Source: Verrucomicrobiia bacterium (lineage in GTDB: Bacteria > Verrucomicrobiota > Verrucomicrobiia > Limisphaerales > UBA11358). Taken from it: DNA of 34,930 nucleotides. Position numbers and translations under genes: made by a program. Below, piece after piece: positions 24,397 through 33,200 of this stretch (position 1 is the stretch's first letter; each line of letters starts with the position of its first letter). The notes beneath the pieces were generated by a model. It saw nothing but the letters and a program-made list of their open reading frames with translations, had not been told where the DNA came from and ran no database searches. The stretch is from NCBI GenBank assembly GCA_030038175.1, contig JASHPN010000428.1, positions 1 to 34,930 of the forward strand. The letters run 5' to 3'.

Positions 24397-25506
24397 TTAA
24401 TCCACCAACTGATACCAATTGTTCCTCTGGCGCGGTTCGTATCCCAAATCGGAAATCAGCCGCTTCATGTCCTGGGCCGTCATGCGAAAAGTAGTTCCGG
24501 CCTGGGACACCACGTTTTCCTCGATCATGATGCTGCCTAAATCGTTCGCGCCGTATTTCAGCGCGATCTGGCCAATCTCCAGGCCCTGCGTCACCCAGGA
24601 ACTTTGGACATTCGTGAAGTTGTCCAGGTAAATCCGCCCCAGCGCCTGCGTGCGCAGATATTCATGCGCCCCGACCGTCGGCGCTTTCAATTTCGTGTGT
24701 TCCGCCTGGAAGGTCCAGCAGATGAACGCCGTGAAATGCCCGCCGTTTTCATACTTCAATGATTTGTCCTGCTGCCCGCGCAACCGTTCCAAATGTTCAA
24801 TGCGGTCTTCGATGGTTTCCACGTGGCCAAACATCATCGTCGCGCTCGAGTACAGCCCCAGCCGATGGGCGGTGTCCATCACTTCAAGCCAGTCGTCGCT
24901 CATGGCTTTGAGCGGGGAAATCCGCCGGCGCACACGGTCCACCAGGATTTCTCCACCGCCGCCGGGTATGGAGCCCAGGCCGGCCGCTCTGAAATCGGAA
25001 ATGATCTTTTCGAGCGGCTCGTTGAAAACCTCGCGGAAATGGACAAACTCGCTGGGGCTGAAACCATGAATGTTGAAATTCGGGAATTTGCCTTTCACGT
25101 GCGACAGCAAATCCAGGTACCATTGCTTTGACAATTTCGGATGATGGCCTCCCTGCATGAGCATCTGTGTGCCGCCCAGCGCGATCGTTTCCTCGATCTT
25201 CCGGTCCAGCTCATCAAACGTAATCACGTAGGAATCGTCGTCTTTTTCCACCCGGTAAAAGGCGCAAAATTTGCAATAAACATTGCAGACATTGGTGTAA
25301 TTGACGTTCCGGTCCACGATGTAGGTCACGACGTCGTTGCCCCGGCCGTCGAAGTTCGCGGCTTTGGCCAGATGCCGGCGGCGGTCGGCCAAAGCGCCTA
25401 ATTCTTCCAGCGGCAAATGGTAAAGCCGGAGCGCTTCGGCCTGCGAAATCCGCTTGCCATCCCATGTCTTTTGCAGCAAATCGTCCAATGACGCGTCGTA
25501 AATCAC
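24397..25506 (-). CDS. mqnC: MqnC, dehypoxanthine futalosine cyclase (radical SAM)
   Basis: MqnC closes the ring of dehypoxanthine futalosine in the alternative (futalosine) route to menaquinone. The 369 residues start at GTG 25506. The radical SAM cysteines are at 74, 78 and 81 (NYTNVCNVYCKFCAFYR, a CX3CX2C motif), followed by GGTQMLMQGGHHPKLS, GFSPSEFVHF, GSIPGGGGEILVDRVR and the C-terminal GANDLGSIMIEENVVSQAG block. The paralogue MqnE is similar, but the motif set fits MqnC better. The other mqn genes are not in the window, so the pathway is dispersed here. Confidence 0.93.
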   Translation of the reverse strand: MIYDASLDDLLQKTWDGKRISQAEALRLYHLPLEELGALADRRRHLAKAANFDGRGNDVVTYIVDRNVNYTNVCNVYCKFCAFYRVEKDDDSYVITFDELDRKIEETIALGGTQMLMQGGHHPKLSKQWYLDLLSHVKGKFPNFNIHGFSPSEFVHFREVFNEPLEKIISDFRAAGLGSIPGGGGEILVDRVRRRISPLKAMSDDWLEVMDTAHRLGLYSSATMMFGHVETIEDRIEHLERLRGQQDKSLKYENGGHFTAFICWTFQAEHTKLKAPTVGAHEYLRTQALGRIYLDNFTNVQSSWVTQGLEIGQIALKYGANDLGSIMIEENVVSQAGTTFRMTAQDMKRLISDLGYEPRQRNNWYQLVD

Positions 25507-25535
25507 GGATTTCAGAATATCCCCTTTCCCGGGGG

Positions 25536-25562
25536 TTCACAAGCGGCGCAAATAAATAATAT
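25536..25562 (+). promoter_or_regulatory. Weak promoter candidate upstream of the acylphosphatase
   Basis: TTCACA (25536-25541) and TAATAT (25557-25562) are 15 bases apart, somewhat short, in the 108-bp gap between the divergent mqnC and acylphosphatase genes. Confidence 0.25.
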
Positions 25563-25614
25563 TGCGTTCTCGCGTCCGGTTTGGCTTTATCCCTGCTTGT
25601 CCAATGCGACGCTT

Positions 25615-25896
25615 ATGGAGAAACGCCAGCGGATGAAGGTCCTTTATTCGGGCCGGGTGCAGGGGGTCGGGTTCCGTTATAATGCGAAATCCGTGGCGGC
25701 CGGGTTTGAAGTCACCGGAACCGTGCGTAATTTGGACGATGGCCGCGTGGAATTGATCGCCGAAGGCGTCCGTGACGAGTTGGACGCGTTTCGCGCCGCC
25801 ATCCGCGATTCCGGTGTCGCTGGATTTATTCGCGATGAGAATGTAACTTGGTCGGATGCGACAAATGACATCCGCGGGTTTAATATTATTGTATGA
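25615..25896 (+). CDS. acyP: Acylphosphatase
   Basis: Acylphosphatase hydrolyses acyl phosphates such as 1,3-bisphosphoglycerate. ATG 25615 gives 93 residues; ATG 25633 (MKVLYSGRVQG) would also give a complete domain, and TTG 25597 a longer one. The phosphate-binding loop GRVQGVGFR (13-21) contains the catalytic arginine at 21, and VRNLDDG (37-43) contains the catalytic asparagine at 39. It lies divergent from mqnC and 96 bases before the metallophosphoesterase gene, which suggests a short transcription unit with the next two genes. Confidence 0.93.
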   Translation: MEKRQRMKVLYSGRVQGVGFRYNAKSVAAGFEVTGTVRNLDDGRVELIAEGVRDELDAFRAAIRDSGVAGFIRDENVTWSDATNDIRGFNIIV

Positions 25897-25992
25897 ACGG
25901 CAAAGGGCTGTGGAACAAGAGATGAATGATGGAATCGAGGCGGGAGCGATGAGCTGAATGGGTCTGCCTGCCGCAAGAATTTTTTCGTAACA

Positions 25993-26715
25993 ATGAAATA
26001 CGCTATTATAGCAGACATCCATGGCAATCTGGAGGCGTTCCATGCTGTGCTGGAGGACGCCAAAGCCCAGAATCCCACCCATTATGTCTGCCTGGGAGAT
26101 GTCGTGGGCTACAACGCCAATCCCAAGGAATGCCTCAAAATCGTCCGCGACATGAACATCCCGTGCGTGAAGGGCAATCACGACGAATATTGCTCCTCCG
26201 ACGACCAGCTTGAAGGATTCAATCCCAATGCCGCCGAAGCCGTGCATTGGACCCGCCGGCAACTCACCGCTGAAGAGCGCGAATGGCTGCGCGACCTCAA
26301 GTACACAAAGATGGTGGCGAATTTTACCATCGTGCATGCCACGCTGGATGCGCCTCAGCGCTGGGGTTACGTCTTTGACAAACTGGCCGCGGCCGCCAGT
26401 TTTCCCTATCAGACCACGCCCGTTTGCTTCTTCGGGCACACTCACGTGCCGGTGGCCTTCATGCGGGACACCGTTGTTCGCGGCGGCACTTTCTCCAAAT
26501 TCAAAGTGGACCCGGCCAAAAAATATTTTGTCAACGTGGGCGCCGTGGGCCAGCCCCGCGACAACAATCCCAAAGCCGCCTATGTCATTTATGATCTCGA
26601 CGCCGCCACCATCGAGCTGCGGCGCGTGGACTACGACATCGCCGCCGCCCAGGCCAAGATTCGCGAAGCCGGCCTGCCCGAACGCCTGGCCGAGCGCCTC
26701 GAATTTGGCCGTTGA
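25993..26715 (+). CDS. Calcineurin-like metallophosphoesterase (YfcE/ApaH-like)
   Basis: The 240-residue protein has the metallophosphoesterase motif set: DIHGN at residues 8-12, GDVVGYN at 35-41, GNHDE at 61-65 and GHTHVP in the C-terminal third (about 155-160). These coordinate a dinuclear metal centre. GDVVGYNANPKECL is common in small phosphoesterases annotated as diadenosine tetraphosphatase-like or as phosphodiesterases; the true substrate is not visible from sequence. ATG 25993 is preceded by an AT-rich stretch. The stop overlaps the next gene as TTGA, so the two are translationally coupled. Confidence 0.9.
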   Translation: MKYAIIADIHGNLEAFHAVLEDAKAQNPTHYVCLGDVVGYNANPKECLKIVRDMNIPCVKGNHDEYCSSDDQLEGFNPNAAEAVHWTRRQLTAEEREWLRDLKYTKMVANFTIVHATLDAPQRWGYVFDKLAAAASFPYQTTPVCFFGHTHVPVAFMRDTVVRGGTFSKFKVDPAKKYFVNVGAVGQPRDNNPKAAYVIYDLDAATIELRRVDYDIAAAQAKIREAGLPERLAERLEFGR

Positions 26716-27752
26716 AAATCCTCATCCTCAAACCGAGCTCGCTGGGTGACATCATCCAGGCCCTGCCGGTTCTGCGCTTGCTCAAGCTCCATCTTCGCCA
26801 GGCCGAAATCTTTTGGTGGATTGATACCCGCTTCGCTGCCCTGCTGGAGGGCGATCCGGACCTCGCCGGCATTGTTCGCTTTGAACGGGAACGCTGGCTT
26901 TCGCCGCGGCATTGGCCGAATCTCTTTCAAAGCGTCCAATGGATGCGGGCGCAGAATTTTGACTGGGTCATTGACTTGCAGGGACTTCTTCGCAGCGCGG
27001 TTTTTGCCTGGCTGGCGCGCGGAAAAATCCTGGTCGGCCTCGACAATAAGTATGAGGGCGGCCGTGAAGGGGCCGTTGCTTTTTATGATCTGGCCTTGCG
27101 CTCCGATGGCCAGGCCCATTCGGTCGAGCGCTGCCTTTCAATTTTGTCGGTGCTCGGCGTGCCCGTCCACTCCCGCTTTCAATGGCTGCCGGAACGTCCG
27201 GAAATCGCGGCAATCGTGAAAAAAAAATGGCCCGAGGCGGCCGGGTCCCATTGGTTTGTCATCCAGCCCGGCGCCCGATGGCCAACCAAATGCTGGCCCG
27301 TGCCCCATTTTGCGGAACTCGTCCGCCTTTTGGCGCTGAAATTTCCCGATGCCCGTTTTGCCATCATGGGCGGCGCCGACGACCGGATGCGCGGCGAAAT
27401 CATTTGTCGAGCCGCTCCCGGGCGCGTCCTCAATTTGTGCGGCCAAACGTCCCTGCCCGAGATGATCGAATGGCTTCGTCTCTGCCGGGTAATGATCACC
27501 AACGATACCGGTCCCATGCACGCCGCCGCCGCCCTGGGCACCCCGCTCGTCGCCCTGTTTGGTCCCACCGATCCCCGCAGCACCGGGCCTTTTGGGCAGA
27601 CGCAGAATGTCTTGCGAGTGGACCTGCCATGCGCCCCTTGCCGCAAATCTTACTGCCGATGGAAAAATCCAATGGAATGCCTCACCGCCATTTCCTCCGA
27701 AAGAGTCTTTGAATTGGCATGCCGCTCATTCGCCCCGAACCGACATTCTTGA
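26712..27752 (+). CDS. GT9-family heptosyltransferase-like glycosyltransferase
   Basis: GT9 enzymes transfer ADP-heptose onto lipopolysaccharide core or onto other acceptors. The 346 residues start at TTG 26712, overlapping the upstream stop. MKILILKPSSLGDIIQALPV is the family N terminus, followed by WVIDLQGLLRSA; the C-terminal half has QPGARWPTKCWPVPHFAELV, then CGQTSLPEMIEWL and the donor-site block TNDTGPMHAAAALGTPLVAL with FGPTDP. A CAPCRKSYCRW cluster near residue 305 is common in heptosyltransferases. Together with the GT9-like module of the large glycosyltransferase it hints at heptose in surface glycans. The acceptor is unknown. Confidence 0.92.
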   Translation: MKILILKPSSLGDIIQALPVLRLLKLHLRQAEIFWWIDTRFAALLEGDPDLAGIVRFERERWLSPRHWPNLFQSVQWMRAQNFDWVIDLQGLLRSAVFAWLARGKILVGLDNKYEGGREGAVAFYDLALRSDGQAHSVERCLSILSVLGVPVHSRFQWLPERPEIAAIVKKKWPEAAGSHWFVIQPGARWPTKCWPVPHFAELVRLLALKFPDARFAIMGGADDRMRGEIICRAAPGRVLNLCGQTSLPEMIEWLRLCRVMITNDTGPMHAAAALGTPLVALFGPTDPRSTGPFGQTQNVLRVDLPCAPCRKSYCRWKNPMECLTAISSERVFELACRSFAPNRHS

Positions 27753-28103
27753 GAAATCGGTCAAAAGGCAGGCGATGGCGAATACCAGGCCCGCAATAAA
27801 CAGGGCCACGCAAAAAATCAGGGCGGAAGCTAAAATCAACGAAGGAATACGTTTGGACCCCGGCCATTCCCGATGCCAAGGACTCCGGTAAAGGATAATA
27901 TAGGCCACGGACGCGGGAAACAGGATGAAAAGAGGGACCAGCAGCCAGTGAATCCATTGAGCGTGAAAAAGCCAGGCTACGGGCCGGGTGGCCAAATAAA
28001 TCATTGGGAAACTAAAGAGGCATACGAAACCAGCAAGGATTGTCGGTGGTGTAAATCCGTTCGTGTGGCCGTTGCCATTGCCATTGCCGTTCATCGAGTT
28101 CAT
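27726..28103 (-). CDS. Small membrane protein with Gly/Asn-rich N terminus
   Basis: Unrecognised 125-residue product. It begins with an imperfect Asn-Gly run (MNSMNGNGNGNGHTNG) encoded by GGCAAT-type repeats, followed by three or four hydrophobic stretches (about 20-40, 50-72 and 88-112), so it should sit in the inner membrane. The 3' end overlaps the end of the GT9 gene by 27 bases tail to tail. The hydrophobic pattern and an ATG start at 28103 support it as a gene, but there is no clear ribosome binding site and no family match. Confidence 0.55.
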   Translation of the reverse strand: MNSMNGNGNGNGHTNGFTPPTILAGFVCLFSFPMIYLATRPVAWLFHAQWIHWLLVPLFILFPASVAYIILYRSPWHREWPGSKRIPSLILASALIFCVALFIAGLVFAIACLLTDFSRMSVRGE

Positions 28104-28285
28104 ATAATTTCGAAAGGTTCAAATGTCAACCGATCCACTCTATAGACACCGCAACGTCCCGTTTTTGTATATCTGCCTGAATTATATTCTTTGCCCTTCT
28201 TTCCCGCCACTCGGCTCAACCCGCGACCCGCAACTTCCCCAATTTAACGATTCAACCATTCAACCCATTTTAACCAATCAGGAAT
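28104..28285. other. Gap with no supported gene
   Basis: This 182-bp stretch between two minus-strand genes holds an AT-richer segment and a short direct repeat, ATTCAAC at 28250 and 28258. I see no terminator or convincing promoter for the small membrane gene. Confidence 0.4.
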
Positions 28286-29014
28286 TTACTCCGCCGCTGC
28301 CAATTCCATGTCCCTGGTATAATACAGAATTCGGCCGCAATTTGTGCATGAAACAATTTCCCTGGCCGATTTGCAATTGACCAAAATTTGCGCCGTCAAC
28401 CTCATGTGACAACCCCCGCAAACGCCGTGGTTGACCCCCACCACCACATTGCCGCCTTTGCTCTTCATCAACCGTTCATACCGGCTGCGCGCCGACTCGT
28501 CCACCGCGGACGCCAGCGCCGTGCGGCCGCTTTGCAATTCCGCCAGCTCCTTTTTCAAATTGGCCTCCCGCTCGTCCAGTTGGGCGACCTGGCCTTCGAC
28601 GGTCTTTTTCGCTTCGCTCGCGTCCGCCATGGCGCGCAGCACTTCCTTTTGCGCCGCTTCGGCCTGCTCCATCAATTCGATTTCCTGGTCCTCGATTTTT
28701 GTGATTTCCGCCTTGCAGTGTTCAATCTCCTGCGCCAGCGCGCGGTACTCCTCGTTTTTGCGGGTTTGAAGCTGCTGATTGGCGTATTTTTCGATTTGCG
28801 TCTTTTTGGATTCGACTTCGATTTCAAGCCGTTTGCGCTCGGACTCAATTTGTTTGACGCGGGTTTTTGCGGCCTCCAATTGCGCCTGCGTGGCGGCCGC
28901 CCTGGCCTTGAACGTTTCCCGTTCCGGTAAAATATGGGCGAGCTCCGCCTGAACGCGATTAATTTTGCGGTCGCGATCCTGCAAGACCAAGAGTTTCTCT
29001 ATCGTCTCCAACAT
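28286..29014 (-). CDS. Coiled-coil protein with C4 zinc ribbon
   Basis: From ATG 29014 (MLETIEKLLVLQDRDRKINR) the product has 242 residues; the frame is open to 29077 but this start matches the family. Residues 10-170 form a long coiled coil rich in Glu, Gln, Lys and Ala. The C terminus holds a zinc ribbon with two CXXC pairs: CGGCHMRLTAQ and CTNCGRILYY. This is the DUF164/zf-RING_7 type found widely in bacteria, whose function is poorly defined; binding to nucleic acids or to the wall-building machinery has been suggested for some. It is divergent from the methyltransferase gene, 93 bases away. Confidence 0.9.
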   Translation of the reverse strand: MLETIEKLLVLQDRDRKINRVQAELAHILPERETFKARAAATQAQLEAAKTRVKQIESERKRLEIEVESKKTQIEKYANQQLQTRKNEEYRALAQEIEHCKAEITKIEDQEIELMEQAEAAQKEVLRAMADASEAKKTVEGQVAQLDEREANLKKELAELQSGRTALASAVDESARSRYERLMKSKGGNVVVGVNHGVCGGCHMRLTAQILVNCKSAREIVSCTNCGRILYYTRDMELAAAE

Positions 29015-29067
29015 TGAACTGAAAAGATTAGCTTCCGGGACTCTTGAAGTCAATGCGTTGAAAATGA

Positions 29068-29095
29068 TTGAATGCATCCCGCTTTCGTTTAAAAT
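29068..29095 (+). promoter_or_regulatory. Sigma-70-type promoter candidate before the methyltransferase
   Basis: TTGAAT (29068-29073), a 16-base spacer and TAAAAT (29090-29095). Transcription would start near 29102, leaving a leader of only about six bases before ATG 29108, or about 18 before ATG 29120. Confidence 0.4.
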
Positions 29096-29107
29096 CCAAG
29101 TTCATCA

Positions 29108-29869
29108 ATGGCAACTCTTATGCGAGAACTCAACAAGGACGAACTGGATTCGATCAACAACCTTAAATGGTGGCATCGTATTCCGGTTGGATTGGTGGAA
29201 GGCAAACCCTTTTATACGCCGGGCATGGTCCAGCATGGCCCCGATGGAAGCGATTTCGCAACCACCCGGTTCGGCTTGCCGGCTGATTTAAACGGCAAAA
29301 CCGTGTTGGATATCGGAGCCTGGGACGGATATTTCAGCTTTGAAGCCGAACGGCGCGGCGCCCGCCTCGTCGTCGCCTCGGACATGGCTTTGACCCGGCC
29401 CAACAAGGACCTGTTGGAACACGCCAATTGGGGTGGCAACAAGGGATTCCGCGCCGCACACCGCGTGCTCGGTTCCCAGGTCGGCTTTATTGAAGCAAGC
29501 GTGTTCCGAATTGATGAAGCCGTGCGCCAGGCCCACATGAACACCATCGGCGATTTGACTGGCCGGGAGTATCCTCTGGAATATGACGTGACCCTTTTTT
29601 ACGGCGTGCTTTATCACCTCATCGAGCCTTTCCTGGCGCTCCAAAAAGTCGCGGCCGTGACCAGGGAAATGGCCGTGGTCGAAACCGCCATCGCCAAAGG
29701 CAAAGACATGAAAATGGAACTGCGCCCGGGCTTCGATAACGATCCCTCCAACTGGTGGTATCCAACCATCCCGTGTCTTCAGGAAATGCTTATCCGCGCC
29801 GGCTTCAAACGCACCGAGCTGGTCTTCAATCTAAACGACCTTCGCGCAACGGTGGCGGCCTTTAAATAA
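29108..29869 (+). CDS. CmoB-like SAM-dependent methyltransferase
   Basis: A 253-residue class I methyltransferase. The SAM-binding motif VLDIGAWDGYFSF is at 66-78, followed by an acidic strand end (VVASDM). The arrangement with an N-terminal WWHRIPVG region and the C-terminal DPSNWWYPTIPCLQEMLIRA, then GFKRTE, resembles the DUF1698/CmoB group, where CmoB makes the carboxymethyl group on tRNA uridine 34. Family members also act on other substrates, so tRNA is only a possibility. An alternative start is ATG 29120 (MRELNK). It is the last gene before a strong terminator. Confidence 0.85.
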   Translation: MATLMRELNKDELDSINNLKWWHRIPVGLVEGKPFYTPGMVQHGPDGSDFATTRFGLPADLNGKTVLDIGAWDGYFSFEAERRGARLVVASDMALTRPNKDLLEHANWGGNKGFRAAHRVLGSQVGFIEASVFRIDEAVRQAHMNTIGDLTGREYPLEYDVTLFYGVLYHLIEPFLALQKVAAVTREMAVVETAIAKGKDMKMELRPGFDNDPSNWWYPTIPCLQEMLIRAGFKRTELVFNLNDLRATVAAFK

Positions 29870-29910
29870 TCCATCCAAATTCCCGCCCTGGAGCGGTTGA
29901 AGAAAAACTG

Positions 29911-29944
29911 TAGCCCTTCGGCAGCGAAGGGTTTTCTTTTTTTT
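29911..29944 (+). terminator. Intrinsic terminator after the methyltransferase
   Basis: The stem CCCTTCG (29914-29920) pairs with CGAAGGG (29925-29931) around a GCAG loop, followed by TTTTCTTTTTTTT. It lies 42 bases after the methyltransferase stop and is the clearest rho-independent terminator in the window. Confidence 0.9.
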
Positions 29945-29970
29945 GGCATGGAGCGAACGAGAATGCCAAA
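29942..29970 (+). repeat. Inverted repeat TTTGGCAT/ATGCCAAA next to the terminator
   Basis: TTTGGCAT (29942-29949) and ATGCCAAA (29963-29970) are perfect 8-bp arms around a 13-base loop, GGAGCGAACGAGA. It begins in the T-run of the terminator. The rest of the gap, 29971-30093, has no supportable gene. The short open frames there lack coding character. Confidence 0.6.
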
Positions 29971-30093
29971 CCCGCGTTACGTACGCCTCGATCGGAAGCG
30001 CCTGCGTTCGTGTTCATTTGAAAAGTTTGGGCGTGAACATTGGCCCGATTCGGCGCGCGCATGAAACACCTGAAATTATGGTGTGGAAAAGGC

Positions 30094-30121
30094 TTGCTCA
30101 TACAAAGACCGATGGTATAAT
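30094..30121 (+). promoter_or_regulatory. Sigma-70-type promoter of the large secreted protein
   Basis: TTGCTC (30094-30099), a 16-base spacer and a perfect TATAAT (30116-30121). Transcription would start near 30128, giving a leader of about 78 bases that includes a small hairpin GGGCA/TGCCC at 30184-30195. Confidence 0.6.
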
Positions 30122-30205
30122 TCGGCAAAAGGAACCTCAGTAATCAAGTTAATGCCCTGAAGAACAACTTAATCAGAAATCCCGGGCAAAATGCCCAGGG
30201 ACAAA

Positions 30206-33200
30206 ATGGAAACCAAAATGAATCCGAAACCTTTGCCATTCCTTCTCCTCGTGGTCACTTCGGTTTTATTCCTGATTGGCGCGATGCCGGCCCAGGCAGT
30301 CAGAACCGCCGGCGGCTCCGCCCTGGCGGTCAGCATATCGGCCAATCCCTCCAGCGGTCTGGTGGGAACTTATGTGAATTTCCAGATTTCGCTCGATAAT
30401 GTGGGAACGGTGGATGCCAGCAATATCATTGTTCAGGAAATTCTGCCTCCCGGATTGTTAGTCACCAACGCTACGGCCTCGTCCGGCACTTACACCAATG
30501 CCTCCCCCGGCGCGTGGGGGGTGCCCTTCCTCGGCGCCGGCTCAAGCGCGAACCTGACCCTCACGGTGGCAATCACCGCCGGCGGAACGATGACTAATAC
30601 GGTCTCGATCTACACCGCTTCGCCCCCTAATACCAACGGCGTCGGTAATTCCTCGAGCGCCGGCGTCACTTGCGTGCCCGTGACCGGCCTGGCCGTGCAA
30701 GCCAACCAGGTTGACGCCCAGGGACGGAACCTCGGCCCGCTTCCGGGCGCCACGGTGCTGGTGAATGGATCGGTCTTTGGCTCGACGGACGGGCAGGGAA
30801 TGTGGAGTACCACGAACATCGGAGCCGGTACCTATACGGTCATGGTGACGAACAACGATTTCTATCCGGCCCAGCAATCGGTGACCATTGTCCAGGGCCA
30901 GATGCCGCTCGTGACGTTGACCCTGGCGACGAATTCCGGTTCGGGCCCGCCCGTCATGTACAATTTCATGTTCACGCCGGGCAATTACTTTATTCCGGCA
31001 ATGCCCGGCACTTTGACGTTTACGGCCACGGTGGCGTGGAACGGGACTCCCGGCACCGCCAATTTCATTGTAAACGGCGCCTCAACGCCCGCCACCCTCA
31101 CGGACCAGGGAAACGGCACCGCCACGGCCACGCTAACGGTCACGGCCCCTGTTTCCATTGGAGGCGCCAACCAGCTTATCGGCACCGCGGTAAACGGCCA
31201 GGGACTTTCCGGCACATTCAACGGGGGCGCATATTTCGAGCCGCTTCCCGGCATGATTTCAAGTTGGTACACGTGGCTGAATAACGTTCTTGCCTGGAGT
31301 GGTTCCACTTCGGGCGCCGGCACCTTCAAAATTCAATACCAATACGAAACGAATTATCAGGTCTTCAACTATTCCCTCCCCAACGACAGCCTGACCTTGA
31401 GCTGTTCTTTGGGAATGAACCTGGGCGTGAGCTTCGTGCCGTTCGGTGGCACGTTCAGCGGCGCCATTGGCGGCAGCGGCGCCGGCAATCTCACCGCCGA
31501 CATCCCGGGCGCCTCCGGCGTACAGATCTTCCTGGAGGGCAAGCTCGCATTGAACGGCACCCTCAAAGGCGCTTTTGCGGGGTTGAACCCGCCCACATTT
31601 ACTCCCGGCTGGAACGTCTCGGCGAACATCAAAGACGGCATCAAGGCGCCGGCGGTGGCGGTGGTTCCCGTTGTGTTCCCCGCCGCGGCGCCGGCCGTCA
31701 CGTTCCTCCAGAACACCTGGGGTATCAAATCAGTCGTCAACAGCCTGAAACTCGGCCTGACGTTGAGTGAGGGCGGCTCGCTTGCCGGCGTTTACAATAA
31801 TAGCTCGCTGGGAAACTGCTTTTTGAAGACCACAAGCCTTAACGGTTCGCTGAACGCCGGCCTGGAGCTGGAAGCCTCGGCGAAGCTCGGGTCGGCCAAG
31901 GCCAAAATTTACGGCGGCGGCCAGGGCACGGTCGCTTTTAACCTCTGCCCGGCGCTGACTTTCAACAGCCTTACGCTGGAGGCCTATGTCGGTTTTTCCG
32001 CCAGTGCCTTTTTCCTGAGTTACGACAAAAAGTTTTCGGCCCAGCTCACTTTCGGCGGGGCGGGAGGCTCAGTCGTCCCCATGGAAATCTCCGAAATTCC
32101 GGGAGACCAGATTGAAGTTAATTCCTGGGAACCCGTCGGCGCCAGGCTTTCCCTCTGGGGCCCATCCGACCAACTGGCGTCGCAAGGCGCGACCACCGAT
32201 AGCGATTTGACGGATGCGGAGTCCTCCATGGATAGCCTTGTCCTGTCAAACGTCCTGGATAATTGCGATCCGTCCATCTATGCGGACCCTGGCCAGACGG
32301 TGGTGCTGTTCAACCTTCTGAATGCCAACAACCCCTCGTACGCCTCGATCGCCATCGGCATGTTGCGCCAAACCAATGGCGGCGCGTGGACGCTCAGCCA
32401 GGTCACCGATGAGACTGTGGCCGATTGCAATCCGCAGGTGGCCGCCGTGAACTCCAACCTCTTATTCGCCGCCTGGGAACGAATCGTAGGCGATGTTTCC
32501 CAGGCCACCAATCCGGCCCAGGTCGCCGGCAATCTGGAAATCGTATCTGCCTGGTATGATCCCGAAACTGGAACCTGGAGCACGCCGGTGCAACTGACCA
32601 CCAATTCGGTGGTGGACCGCGATCCGCTGCCGGTGGTTTTCGGTTCGACGGAGGGGATTCTCTGGATTGAAAACGCGGCCGACGACTGGTTTGGCGACAG
32701 CACCAATGGCGACAGCCTGCTGTTTTCGCAATGGACCGGAAGCGGGTGGTCGCCGCCCGAGACTTTGTGGTCCGATACCAACGGCATTCTTTCGTTCGCA
32801 TTTGTGGCCGATGGAGCAGGGCAGGGTCACGTCGTATTCTCCGTGGACCAGGACGGGCAGTGGGATACCACCACGGATCGCGTATTGTACGCGGCCCAAA
32901 CTGTTGGGGGCGTCTGGCAACCTGCCTATCAGCTCACCGACGATGCTTTGGGAGACGACACGCCCGCGCTGGTAGCGCCCAATGGCAATCCGATGTGCGT
33001 TTGGAACCAGGGCGGCACGCTGGTTTACTCGGCGCTCAGTCCCTTAAATCCGCAGATGGTTTATACGCAGACGAACGCCGCAAATGATGCGCAGAACCTC
33101 GCGGGGGTGACGATGCCCGGCGGGGCCGCCGTGGCCTATGCCGGCCAAACCCCGGATGGCGTGTACCTCTATTCCGCTTTCTATAATGCGGCGCAAAATA

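Noticed and set aside
25537-26445. Minus-strand open frame of about 300 codons opposite acylphosphatase and the phosphoesterase
   Set aside because: Both plus-strand genes have intact catalytic motifs; the antisense frame has no domain and follows from their codon bias.
29943-30143. Short open frames on both strands after the terminator
   Set aside because: They cross an inverted repeat and a good promoter, have no ribosome binding site and no coding character.
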